DNA from: Lineolata rhizophorae | Taxonomy: Eukaryota; Ascomycota; Dothideomycetes; Lineolatales; Lineolataceae | DNA: 64,000 nucleotides | NCBI GenBank assembly: GCA_010093515.1 | Contig: MU001694.1 | Coordinates: forward strand, 68,964-132,963 | Direction of reading: 5' to 3' | Part shown: positions 23,158-35,009 of the stretch, piece after piece | How positions within the stretch are numbered: the first letter of the stretch is position 1 | Layout: each line of letters begins with the position of its first letter | Position numbers and translations under genes: made by a program | The notes under the pieces: model-generated | Seen by the model: the letters and a program-made list of their open reading frames with translations, nothing else | The model's database searches: none | Told to the model about the DNA's origin: nothing

Positions 23158-25279
23158 ATGGACGCGATCAGCGTTGGTGCCAGCATCATCGCCTTTGTCG
23201 ATATTGTTGATAACACAGCGGACCTTATTGTGAAGACAATTTCAGGCACTCGCAATGCCCCGGAGAATGTCTCCATACTTTCCTCAGCTGTGCTGGACCT
23301 TCGGACGACCCTCGTGGCCATAAAGCGGTCGTTCTAAACGGACCAAAACTAGGCCCCAGCTTCCAGCCGTCAGCCTCACGAAGACTTGGCCCGCCGATGT
23401 GTGGGCGATGTTCTAGTGTTCTATAAGAATGTGCAGAAAGTGGAGCAATCACAATCCGGTGGCCGCTGGTGCCGCACATGGTAGGCTGTGCGAACTATGC
23501 TGGAGGACGACTTCAACCAAATGTGGAATGTCATTCAGAACTACCTTTCGCAGCTCACGTTTTACTTGAGCATATGCAATACGTAAGATTCTCAATACCA
23601 CGTATACGGTCTGGTCTCCATTAACATACGAGTCAGTTAGTTCACATCGGCCGGGCTAAGTAAGCTACATGACCAGTTTAGTCACTTCACAAGCAACACG
23701 GCTTTGGCCTCGGACTCTACGGAAGCGCGAGATGAACAAGTTAGCAAAGCCCGAGGAGCTATCTCAAGTCCTCCATCCACCCCCGGCAGGCTGGAAATGT
23801 CTGAAAGCCAGTTCCATACTTTGATGTCGCAGGTCCAGATGTTGGAGGACAATCTTAGAACCTTACCATTCAGGGCGAATGGCCATGAGACTGCATCGCC
23901 CTTGCAAAATAATCTTGCAACGGGCAATGATCAGAGTACGAGGAAAGACGAGGAGCATATTGAAGCGCCTGAAGATGAAACGCAAGAGCCAACTAGTGGT
24001 CTTGCTCCTTGGTTCTGTAAAATCGCGAAGGTCAACGATGACAATGTCGATGTCATTGACGCAGGGGAATTTTTGGGAAACCTCACTGACCCTGTCGATC
24101 ATGTCCTCGAGCAGAGCCAAAGCACACCGAGCTCAGAAGGAAAGGGAAAGCGTGAATGGGACTCAGAGACGACATCAGAAAGTATTAGGTCTATCAAACA
24201 AGCCAGACGCTTGATAAATTCAGCGTCTGATGAATTCTTCTTCAATGAGAATGGTAAGTAATGTGATATTCCATATTCCTACGCCTACTAAGATCTTTGC
24301 CACGCAACACACCTAGACGAGGTCCCGAGCGATTTGGTGAGCGTTATGCTGCAGGGATAATTCACAAGAGCAAGGTGAATCAGAAACCATTCCACTTCGC
24401 CCATGCAACAACTTTAGTCTGGCACAAAGGCTGCAGAACTCGTAGAATTTGGGGCCACAATTGAATTCGCACCAACCAACAGCGATACGAATGCAAGATT
24501 AAAGGCGTTCTTCAAGCAAACCCGCGCTCAAAATGGCTTCAATTCCCTCAAGGGATTAAACCTGGTAACTTAGATTACTGACATCACCCATAGTCCCATG
24601 AAGTATGATTGCCATTATACAGCGCTTTCACTCATTCGCTTTCCCATTGAAAATGGTGCAGAGGTAGATTCATTAAAGTCAGCTTTAAACATTGACAAAT
24701 CCTTAGTGTATGCTTCACCCTTAGTTGCAATTATATTAATATTATCTGCGTTAATGCCTTAACTCTAGTTCAAATTTGCCTCGAGAAGACCGTCCAGGAT
24801 TTGTAGATGATTCAATGCATTGTTGGAAGCTTCTTTTGACTGCTTGGGCTGACCCTCTCCTTGGAACGGATGAATCTAGTATTGGCCCTTATTTTGGAAT
24901 TATACGGGCCTACAATTTGGACCACTGCATTTACTTCATATGGGACGAATTGGTTGCAGCTTGGTTTCTGTCCAGCTATGTTGAACTCGACACCTTATTC
25001 CAACAGCGTTTCGTTCTCTGCGTGGCGAGCCCAACCTCTCCGGAAAGGCGCGAGACAATCCTGGATTCACCCCCAAACCCAAATCTGAGAGGCAGCTCGG
25101 ATAATACAATACTACACGCAATATTCTACTCTAGATTCATTAACAGCGGCCGCATGGACCTGGAACTAGACCTGGAACTTGTAGTCCGATTGATTGAAGA
25201 AGGAGCTGATCTACATGCTATCAAGGACAGCGGGGAGGGCGTATTAGATGCATTCGCTTGCTGCTGGACATTTTACTAG
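23158..25279 (+). pseudogene. Decayed STAND/ankyrin-type gene with Fungal_N-like N-terminus
   Basis: The first part (MMDAISVGASIIAFVDIVDN, then NAPENVSILSSAVLDLRTTL) is the helical N-terminal domain found on many fungal STAND/NLR-like and ankyrin-repeat proteins. It continues in the same frame through QPHEDLARRCVGDVLVFYKN, RWCRTW and NYLSQLTFYLS to about 23580, but at least three in-frame stops interrupt it. A middle piece (23704..24261) is an acidic linker ending at a GTAAGT donor. A last piece (about 24776..25279) contains an ankyrin-like segment, LELVVRLIEEGADLHAIKDS. It is one degraded host gene of the kind linked to non-self recognition in fungi. The DNA is AT-richer than the housekeeping genes nearby. 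Confidence 0.6.
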
Positions 25280-26321
25280 CGTGATGTGTGGCAAGCGGCT
25301 TTACATCCCGGATTCGGCGCACGGCCTGACTCCGGCCTATTCTTAGTTTTACACGGAAGAGATAAGGAAGGCCATTTTTGGCACTAGCTCATGGTGCAGA
25401 AATTGTGGTTGTGTTGAATAGCCTTGTAATGCATTTGGTGAGGTCGTTGTGACCACGAGCTGTCATTTGCGGGAGGGTCACGAATGAATATAAATTCTTC
25501 AGCTTGCCGTCGTTTTCTATTGTCATCGCATGTACAGTACCTACCTAACCATTTCCCTTAACTATAACGCTTCCGGTTTCCCACACCATCTTAGGTATTG
25601 AAAAATGTCTCGTTGACTCTGAAGAAAGCCACTTCGTACTGCGTCACTGCATTTTCGTGCCCATTCCTACCTAGCCATCTTGCGAGGCCGTGGCAGTACG
25701 TATGTAAACGTAGGCGTGACTGGACCAGAATCTATATTATGAGTACTTTTCAGCATAACAGAGCCTCCATACTGCATTCACCGTGCACCAAGGTAGAAGC
25801 ACGTTTCAATCCTCCCAACCTGTCCCTTGTCCACCCGTCCTACCGACTTCTCGCTGCGGTTAATACGCCATGCAAATAAGGCACAGCACAAGCAAAATCC
25901 ACAAGACACGCGACCCCGACCGACCCCGACCGACGCGTCCAATCGCGCCGCCAACTAGTCACACCCGCACTTAAACAAAGCACCCTAAAAGATGCGTAAA
26001 GTACCAAGTGAATTGCAAAGAATAGGGTATCAATCGCCCAGGTCCATCGGCCCGTCCGCCCAACTGCTTCGGCCATGAAACAGAGATCCCACCAGGTCAC
26101 GATCCGTACAAGCCGACGAAGGAAGAAAGAAAGTGCAAGGCTCCGCACACGACCTCTTTGCGGCCAAGAGGGAGCCACCAATTAATTAGCTAGTCCTCTC
26201 AGCAAAGACTTCCTCCCATCTCCACCTGATGCAACCGACACCACTACAGCCTCGTCCACAGTAACAGGCGTTTCCCTCACCAAAGCACCAGCCCTCTTCC
26301 CCATCCACTCACCCACATGCA
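25280..26321. other. Gene-free interval downstream of CET1
   Basis: Contains a 342-nt minus-strand open frame (25840..26181) with hydrophobic stretches but no start context, domain or splice support, so I do not call it. The remainder is stop-rich. Confidence 0.4.
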
Positions 26322-28597
26322 CTAATAACCCCCGGCCCTACACATAACCCTCAAATTCGCCACCAGCCCCCCAACCGCCCTCTCAAACTCGTTGCCCTCC
26401 CCCCTTCTCGCCCTATCCGCCTCGCGCAGTACCCTCTCCGCATCCGCCTCGATCTCGCACTCGTGCACCTTGGCCCCATCCGGCAGCGTCACCTGCGTCA
26501 GATCGACCGTATATATGAGATGGCGATACTGCATGCGGTCCTTGACGCGCACCTGCGCATCCTGGTCGGGCTCTAGCTGCGCCAGGAACTGCTGCTCTTG
26601 CTCCTCGCTCGGGGCCTCCTGTGAAGGCGGGGGCCCCGATCCGTTGGACAAGAAGTCCGCCGGCGACAGCGGCAGCTCAATGTTGACGCTGACGCGCCAG
26701 TCGAAGGGCGTCAGCGGCGAGTACACGTTGAGATCGGCGACGCGGATCTTGACGATGCACGCCTTGACCCGCCCCGTCTTGAGGTCCGTCGTTACGCGCA
26801 GCTTCGGCCCGCGGCCACGCTCCGCGACGAAGTGTGCAGCCCAGGGCGGCAGCGCGAAGTGCGGCGGCAGTAGGAAGAAGGCGTCTCGCTCCTTGGGGTG
26901 CGTGTAATGGATCTTGTGGCGCGACGGCTGTTGGCTGAGCGCCGTCTCGGTGTTGAGGAACTTGTTCATGGTGGCGTGTTGGGCCTGTTGCCTCAAATGG
27001 TAAGCACACTATTATCAAATATTCACGCTTCCACAGTACAAGCGAGCAAGGGCAAAGGGCGCGATCTCACCGTCGTCATACTACTCCGAAACCCTCCCCC
27101 CACACCCCCACCCATATCCCTCAACACCGTCTCCGTCCCCACCGGCAACTGCAACCTCCACCCCTCCAATCCCTGCCCCCCAACCGCTTTCGGCGCGTCC
27201 CGCTCTACCAGCATCCCTAGCTTGCCCTCGATCTCGACGAAGCCCGGCGGCAGCTCGCTCAGCACCGCCGCATTGAACACGAAGTCGGCCACCGCCCGCG
27301 TCACCTCGTCGTACGGCACGTTGTTGGTTAGCGTCGGCTCCCAGTGGGACGGCGTCGCGCCGTCGCCCAGCAGGTACGTTTCGGCTTCCTCGGGGGGGTG
27401 CGGCGGGACGGGTGGCGGCGGGCCGGCGCCGTCTGGATACTGCTCCTGCGGAGGAGGGCCGCCCGCGTCGTCTGCTGGCCTCGCCGCAGCCGTTCCTGGC
27501 TGATGTTCCCCTCCGCGCATGCCCTTAGGCTTGAAGCCCTCCTCGTCTTCCTCGTCTTTCTGTGCCCAGATGGGTACCGGCCGGTACCGCTTGGATAGCA
27601 ATTTTGGCGGCACGCGCGGGGACGGTGCCGCCGTGCTGGTTGTGCGGCTGCGGGGCGGCGCAACAGAAGCGGTGGCCGTAACGGTAGTGGTAGCGGCGGC
27701 TGCAGGCATGTTGGGAGCGGTGACGGGGGAAGGCGTGGCGATGGAGTGGGAGCGGGAGGGTGGAGGGTGAGGCGTTGGAGGTTGCTGTTGGTAGTATTGG
27801 GAGTGTTGCTGATTAGGGTGTTGTGTCGGCGTCGGAGGTTGCGGCTGCGACTGTTGGTAGTGCGAAGGAGGTGGTTGTTGAGGCGTTTGCGGTGGGAGCG
27901 AGTTATGGGATGAGGAACGCGGCGAGGAGAATTGCGATTGCGGTGCCTGTGTTTGCTGCTGCTGCTGGAACTGCTGCGCTTGCAACCCGAATGCTTGCTG
28001 TCCTGGTTGCTGTTGCTGTTGTTGTTGAAGCAGCATCTGATACTGCGCTTGGTAACCCGCGAGAACGGGACTACCTCCGGCGGCCGCAGCCGGTGTGACG
28101 GGCGTTGTGCCCTGTTGTGGCCCGGGTGGCGGCGGCGCTTCTTTGTTGTTGATTGTTAGCGAGTGGATGGACGAGCGGTGGCTCCCCGGGACGCCACCCG
28201 TTCTTTCACTCCCTATCCCGGGGTGCTGGTGCACCACGGCTTCGGGCGAGCCACGCGAGGCGAGTGGCGACGAGGACAGCGACACCGACGTGCGCTGGCG
28301 GCGCAGCTGCGGTATTGGCGGGGAGTGCTGCGTCTGCAGCGGCGAATGGAGGAGCTGTGGATGCGACGGGTTCGGCGGAGGGAAGAAGTGCTGCTGCTGG
28401 TTTCCCAAGGGCGTCTGAAGGACGGCGGTGGCTGAGGTGGGGGTGGAGATGGGAGGAGGGCCGCCGGGGCTGGCGACCGCCGAGGGCGACGCCGAATGCG
28501 GGTGGTACGGGTGCGGTTGCGGTTGGGGGTGTGGATGGCGTTGCTGGGAGAGGCCGTTGGAGTCGGCAGAGGGGTTCATGAGGGATCTGAGGTCCAT
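26322..28597 (-). CDS. CET1: mRNA-capping enzyme beta subunit (RNA 5'-triphosphatase)
   Basis: Two exons (28597..27071, 26984..26322) around an 86-nt intron, phase 0, give 729 residues. The enzyme removes the gamma phosphate from the 5' end of nascent mRNA, the first step of capping, in the nucleus. It belongs to the metal-dependent tunnel family unique to fungi and some protists. Visible motifs are EIEGKLG (about 455-461, the metal-binding Glu pair of strand 1), MNKFLN, RVTTDLKTG, RVKDR (about 655-659, the basic strand) with DLTQV, and HECEIEAD (Glu 684-688 region, the C-terminal metal site). The first 400 residues are Pro/Gln/Ser-rich and disordered, with poly-Gln runs. RPN2 diverges from it across 1.3 kb. 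Confidence 0.93.
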
Positions 28598-29895
28598 GGT
28601 GCGAGGGCAGGCGGCAGCGGGAAGGAAGGCGCGGCGCGGGGAAGGTGCGAGGGGCGGAGGGTGGGCCCAAAACCGAGGGCGCTGGGCCGTGCTGGGCGTG
28701 TGCTGCCGGCGAGAGCAACGCGGTTAGCGGTGTGTGCCGTCGAGGTGCCATTGTGCCACTGGGGCTAACTCGAGACCATGATACGCGAGAGGGTTGCAGG
28801 ACGAGCTGGTAGACTCAAGGTAGGCCACGCGCGTCGCACGGCTAGCTGAGACTGCGGCGGCTTGCGCAGCTCCGCTGCAATTGAACAGTGTCGCTCTCCG
28901 GTCCGTAGGCTTCCTCGGCAACGCGACGACGCGGCACTGGGGCTGCACACGCGCGCCCGCGTGTGGCGAAAGCGGTGATGGATATGCGCTCATGTGGGGA
29001 GTCGGGAAACATACAACACCAGAACTGAGACTCGGCGAACCAAATGTTTCCAAACGCCGCGAATCGGGATGCCAAGATGGGTCTTCGCGTGGCGCCCTAG
29101 CGTCCTAGCCGTGAAAGATTGTTGTCTTCAAGCCTCGGGTGTGAAGGCGCGCTTTGAGGGGCGGAGAACAAAGCGTTTGCGCCCAAAATCGGGGACCGGG
29201 GTGGAGGAGGGCCGAGACGCGCGGTCACCATCGGACAGACGTCAACGGGAGCTGCAGGTAGGTGAGGCTGCGAATGAGCCGGGGAACAATACGCGGGACG
29301 GCGGCTCGTCAGGAGCATGCAGCTACCGGCGGCAGCAGCAACAGAGCTTCATGCTCCCCGGGCGGGCGGCGGTGAGTCAAAACGTGGCAGTAGGCGGGCC
29401 CCCGTGATGGAGGAGTCGAGATCTCGAGGCGTCGCGTGCGAGGCCGCGGTGGGCGGGCTTAGGTAATCGGCAGGGCGGGCGCGCAGGTGCCTGGCGGCGG
29501 CCGGCTGCCGCTGCTTAGTCCGGCCGGAGCTGCAGGCGCGCACGGCCCCGGCGCTTGCCGTTGGCTGCAGCTCGCGGCCCATGATCGCGACGCCACGACA
29601 GTCGCAGCTGCCTCTTCGCCCGGCGCCCTGGCCTCGCTCCTCGCTTCTGCGCGCTTCCATCACTCATCGTCCGTCCCCCATCGCCCCATCGCCTCTCCAT
29701 CCTCTCCATCCCGTCAGCCAGCCTCCCGAGCGCAGTCTTCGTCTTGCCGCCGCGTGCACCGCTCGCCCAGCACTCCTGTCAGATTGTCGCTCCCTCGCGC
29801 CCGTCTCCGCGCCATCGCTGGTCAACTCCCGTCGTCCGCTTCGGCTGCCACGAGCACCAAGGCGCCCCTCCATCCTCTCCCCCAAGGCCCCAGCC
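28598..29895. promoter_or_regulatory. Divergent promoter region between CET1 and RPN2
   Basis: A 1.3-kb GC-rich interval separates the divergent starts of two housekeeping genes. The last 250 nt before RPN2 are CT-rich (CCTCTCCAT-type repeats at about 29690-29710), typical of fungal TATA-less promoters and leaders. No coding region is supported. Confidence 0.5.
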
Positions 29896-32800
29896 ATGGT
29901 CGGCCTCACCTCTGCCGCCGGCCTAGTGGGCTTCTTGTCCGAGCCGGACAGCGCTTTGCGCACCTTCGCTTTGCAACGCCTCAACGAAGACATCGATCTG
30001 CTGTGGCCCGAGGTCGCGGGTTCCATCGGCCAAATGTGAGTGTTGTGTTTTTCCTCATCCGCCATCTGAACCCGGTTACAGCTGGGCGCCCTCGGACGTC
30101 CCGGCCAACGTCCACGGTGCCACGGAGGGCGCTGTTATGATCATAACGCATTCGTGGCGAGTTGCGTTGGTTTTCGGAGGTGTTCGGGCCCTGTCCGACG
30201 GGTTCTCCGATGACATCGGACATCACCGTCGGGTTGTCGAGGGTGCGTCCAACGGTCACACCTAGCTAACGCTTCCTCTTTCGCGTCGCAGTGAGGCTCT
30301 CTACGAAGATGACACGTTCCCGGAGCGCCAGCTCGCCGCCCTCGTAGCCGCCAAGGTCTACTACCAGCTACAGGAGTACAATGAGAGCATGGTATTTGCC
30401 CTTGGCGCCGGCAAACTATTCGACATCGAGAAGCCGGGCGAGTTCGAGGAAACGATTCTGGGTACGTGATAACCGCGCCCTCCATCTATTTAAACATCCA
30501 GGCCAGTTCGGCAACGCGTCCGCGTGTCAGGAGGCTTGTCCCAATCCATTTCCGACTCCGCTCTTGTACCCTCAAGCAAACATGTCTTACTAACATCATC
30601 TATTCCCAAAAGCAAAATGTCTCGATACCTATATCGCCCTTTCCGTCCTGCACAACCCACCGACGCTCTCCACCTCCAGCTCGCAGCCCGCCTTCCCCTC
30701 CCACGCCAACGGTTCCGCCACCGCCTCGGCCAGCCTAACCTCCCCGACAACACCCTTCTCGCAATCTACGTTGCCGTCGAAGTCGCTGCTCTCGCGGGAC
30801 GAGTCTACGGGTGACAGCGCCGTACTAGGAGGCTCGGCGCTTGGCGACTCCGGCGTCACGGGACACCCCTCACCACTAGTGATGCAGCGTGGCGTCCAGA
30901 AGAACCTCCAGATGGTAATAAGGCGCATTTTCGAAAGCTGCTATCGTACCGGCGCGTATAGGCAAGTTGTCGGGATCGCAATCGAGGCGCGCAATTTGGA
31001 GGTGCTACGCGAGGCGATACTAAGAGCAAGTGGGGAGGACAAAGGAGGGAAGGGGAAGGGCAATGCGGGAAAGAGTGAGGAGTTGATGGAGTATGTACTG
31101 GATATCTGCATGAACGTGGTGCAGGAGAGGGGTTTGAGGAATGAGGTATACTCGTGCTCATTGTTTAGCTAACTACGCTAGATGGGGTACGCTGACGCTC
31201 TCTGATCCTAGATCCTCCGCCTCATTCTTGAACTCCTCAACGACATTCCTAATCCAGATTACTTCTCGATAGCAAAATGCGTCGTCTACCTCGACCAGCA
31301 CTCCATGGCGTCCAACATGCTGCGTCACTTGGTAGAAAGCGGCGATAGCCGCTCCCTCGCCGTCGCGTACCAGATTTCCTTCGATCTCTACGACAACAGC
31401 ACTCAGGAGTTTCTGTCCAAGGTGATGGAGGAACTTCCCGAGACGGAAGAAAAGAAGGAGGATGAGCCAGCCGCCAATGGTGATGCAGTGCGCCCTGTCG
31501 AGCCGAAGGAAGAGCCTAGGGAGACGGACAACCTCCTCTCGGACATCGATGGTGCGGACGCCACCTCCGGCCCGTCTACCACGGTAGTGTCGCGTACCAA
31601 GAGCAAGGCACTCTCTGAGGAGGAGAAGAAGTCATTCTCGTCGATCCGGGACATCCTGCGTGGGACCAAGACCATCGAGCTGAACCTCGAGTTCTTGTAT
31701 CGCGCTAACCATGCGGATCGCGCCGTGCTCAACAAGATCCGCGATAGCCTCGAAGCCCGCAACTCAATCTTCCACACGGGCGTCACCTTCGCCAACGCAT
31801 TCATGAACTCGGGCACCACTAACGATTCCTTCTTCCGGGATAACCTTGAGTGGCTCGGCAAGGCGGTCAATTGGTCAAAGTTCACGGCCACGGCAGCGTT
31901 GGGTGTCATTCATCGCGGCAATATCAATCAGGGCCAGAAGCTGTTGGAGCCGTATCTGCCCCGAGAGGGCGGCGGCGCGGGCGGGTCGTCGTACAGCCAG
32001 GGCGGTAGCTTGTATGCGCTAGGCCTCATCTACACGAATCACGGCACGCATGTCTTGGATTATCTTCGGGGCCAGTTCCGCCGCGCCACCGAGGAGGTCG
32101 TTCAGCATGGTGGCGCCCTGGGTCTCGGCGTGGCCGGCATGGCGACGGGCTCCGAGGAGATCTACGAGGAGCTCAAGACAGTACTGTGGAGCGACAGTGC
32201 CATTAACGGTGAGGCTGTCGGCTTGTCCATGGGCTTGGTCATGCTAGGCACAGGCAACATCAAGGCGCTTGAGGACATGATCCAGTACGCGCACGATACG
32301 CAGCACGAGAAGATTGTGCGAGGACTGGCGCTCGGCATGGCGCTCATCATGTTCGGACGCCAGGAGGGCGCCGACGAGCTTGTACAAGGGCTGCTCGAGG
32401 ATCCGGACCCTTGTCTCCGGTACGGCGGCATCTTGACGATCGCCATGGCGTATGCGGGCTCTGGGTCGAACAAGGCGGTACGCAAGCTGTTGCACGTAGC
32501 CGTGTCGGACGTCAGCGACGACGTGCGCCGCATAGCCGTCATGTCGTTAGGCTTCGTGCTATTCCGGAAACCTGGGGCGGTGCCACGCATGGTGGAGCTG
32601 CTGGCCGAGAGCTACAATCCCCACGTTAGGTACGGGGCCACGATGGCTCTGGGGATTGCGTGTGCGGGCACTGGCCTGGACGAGGCGATCGACCTGCTCG
32701 AGCCCATGATGAAGGATAGTGTCGATTTCGTCAGGCAGGGCGCGCTGATCAGCCTGGCGATGATCCTGGTCCAGCAGAACGAAAGCATGAACCCCAAGGT

Positions 32801-34024
32801 CGGCGAGGTGCGCAAGCATCTGTCAAAAGTGGTGTCAGACCGGCACGAGGATGCTATGGCCAAATTCGGGGCGGCCCTAGGTCTCGGCATCATCGACGCG
32901 GGAGGCAGGAATTGCACGATCGGGCTGAAGACGCAGACGGGCAACCTGGACGCCAAGGCGTGCGTCGGCATGGTGGTATTCGCGCAGTATTGGTACTGGT
33001 TCCCGCTGACGCACTTCTTGTCGCTGTCGTTCACGCCGACGGCCATCATCGGCGTGGACAAGGAGCTCGACGTGCCCAAGTTCGGCTTCTGGTCGGCAAC
33101 GCGGCCGAGTCTATTCGAGTACCCCCCCGAGCAGGAGGGCAAGCGCGAGGAGGCGCCCGAGAAGGTCAAGACGGCGGTGCTATCGACGACGGCGCAGGCG
33201 AAGCGGCGCAAGGCGGCCAAGGAGCGCCAGGCGAGGCGAGAGAGCGACGCGGGAGCCCAGAGCGGGGTTATGGAGGGTGTGACGCCGACGACGCCCAAGG
33301 TGGAAGAGGCAGTGGGCGGAGGGGACAAGATGGACGTGGATGAGAAGGCGGAAGGGGAGAAGAAGGAGGAGGGTGCCGAGGGGGGGAAGAAGGAGGGCGA
33401 GGCGGGGAAGAAGAAGGGGAAGGAAAAGGTGGGGTATGAGATTGAGAATATGAGCAGGGTTCTGCCGGCGCAGTTGAAGTTTATTAGTTTCCCCGAAGGG
33501 GGGAGGTGGGTGCCGGTGAAGAAGGTAAGACATTACAGAGCCCTTCCTTGTTTTTCGAACTCCTACACGCATTGACGACTGGTTGTCTTGACGGCAACAT
33601 GTCTGCTGTTCTTTCACCATCATGATGTCGATGTCTGCGAATGCCTGGCTGACTAACTGGTTCTTCCCAGCCCACCAACGGCGTCATCCTCCTACTCGAT
33701 AACCAGCCCGACGAGCCCAAGTCCCTTCTCGAACTCAAGGTCAAGAAGACGGCGCCTGCACCCGCGCCTGGCGCCACAACCGGCGGTCCCTCTGCCGGGG
33801 CAGCTGCGCAGGATAACCCGCTCGCGGCGGCCATGGCGGCTGCCAGTGCCGCGGCGGCCGGCGGGCAGAGTGCCGGTGTGGAGGAGAGGACGGGTGCCGA
33901 GGAGGCTGCTGGCGTGCTGAACGCGGTGGATGAGGACGAGGAAGGGGAGGAGGAGGCGGGAGTGCCGAGGGAGTTTGAGTATTGGAGTGATGAAGGGGAG
34001 GGGGATGTTGAAGGGGAAGATTGA
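29896..34024 (+). CDS. RPN2: 26S proteasome regulatory subunit RPN2 (PSMD1)
   Basis: Five exons (29896..30035, 30292..30461, 30613..31145, 31212..33524, 33671..34024) give 1169 residues. RPN2 is the large scaffold of the proteasome base; it binds Rpn1/Rpn10-side subunits and, in yeast, Rpn13 through its C-terminus. The start MVGLTSAAGLVGFLSEPD is the conserved N-terminus. The central part has PC (proteasome/cyclosome) repeats, e.g. AALGVIHRGN, YALGLIYTNHG, GALGLGVAGMATG, AVGLSMGLVMLGTGN, RYGATMALGIACAGTG. A Ser/Thr-rich insertion of about 70 residues follows VLHNPPTLS in exon 3, and a Lys/Glu-rich segment follows the repeats. The end is acidic with FEYWSD. It is longer than the usual about 1000 residues because of these insertions. 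All four introns are canonical and phase-consistent. Confidence 0.96.
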
Positions 34025-35009
34025 GTGAGTGTGGAATAGGGGGGAAGTGTAATGCTCGGGAGGAAAGGCGAACGTTTCTGTGGCGGTCATTCGGCGGCTT
34101 CACCATACACGCGCACACACACACATAGGCATGGCGCTGCTAGGTATTGCAGGTGGTGCGGCTCCGTTGATTCTTTCTCCATTTCCCATTTTAATACTGC
34201 CCATTTACTTTCACCCCTTTTTGCTATTAGGCAAATGAGCGGATGGGCAAAGTTGCTGCTACTGCTGCTGTACTCTTTCTTTCCTTTTGTGTCTTTTTTG
34301 CCCCCTCCATTTTCCATAGTATTACTAGACTAGCCTAACCAGCTTTTTTCTGTTTGTTGTGCCTTTCGGACCTTGCTTCTTGTACTCTGGGGTTTTTGTA
34401 GTCCCGCCCTCGCCCACTGCCGCCTATCTAGCCCGTTTCCGCGTCCGCGAGTGGGCTGTGTGTATGGTGGAAAGGCGGGGCCGTTTTGCTGCGCCTTGTA
34501 TCATCATCGTCGTCGTCTTTGATAGGTTATAGCCGTGTAAAATCTCGTATGTGATCTAAGCCACATGCTCGTCGGTGCCTTTCTGTCCGCCTTATCTTAG
34601 GAATGGACGCTTGGCGTACGCCCGGTGTACGCCCTTGCCAAGCCAAGTGCGTGAATTATCAGCCCCTGAACGCAGCCAAGCCAGAGAGGCTTTGAGACGT
34701 GGCGAGGCTGTCGTCGCGGACAGGCCAATCAATGATCGCGGTCAACGTGGGCGGATTTAGGGCCGGGTGGGATCACAGCCTTGTGCGGGGTCCGGGGGAC
34801 ATAAAGGCAGAAGTGGCCCGCCGAAGCGTGCTGTTCGTGCAGCGCCTCATTTGTCAGTCACGTTCTCCGCATTTCAATTGGGTTTTGGTCAACTTTGGGT
34901 TCGAAGACTTCCAATGTTCGAGATCGAGCCATCGGCCGGTCTCCTCAGATCGGTCAGGGAGTGTTAGAAATGTTGCGAGTGTGGTTCTCCGGTTTCTCTG
35001 AACCAACTA
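34025..35009. other. Gene-free interval after RPN2
   Basis: T-rich 3' flank of RPN2 to about 34560, including a short CA repeat near 34115, then mixed DNA up to the ATG at 35010. I searched by eye for tRNA boxes and saw none. Confidence 0.45.

Noticed and set aside
25840-26181. 113-codon minus-strand frame with hydrophobic stretches
   Set aside because: No homology I can recognise, no partner exons, and simple tandem DNA (ACCCCGACCG) inside.
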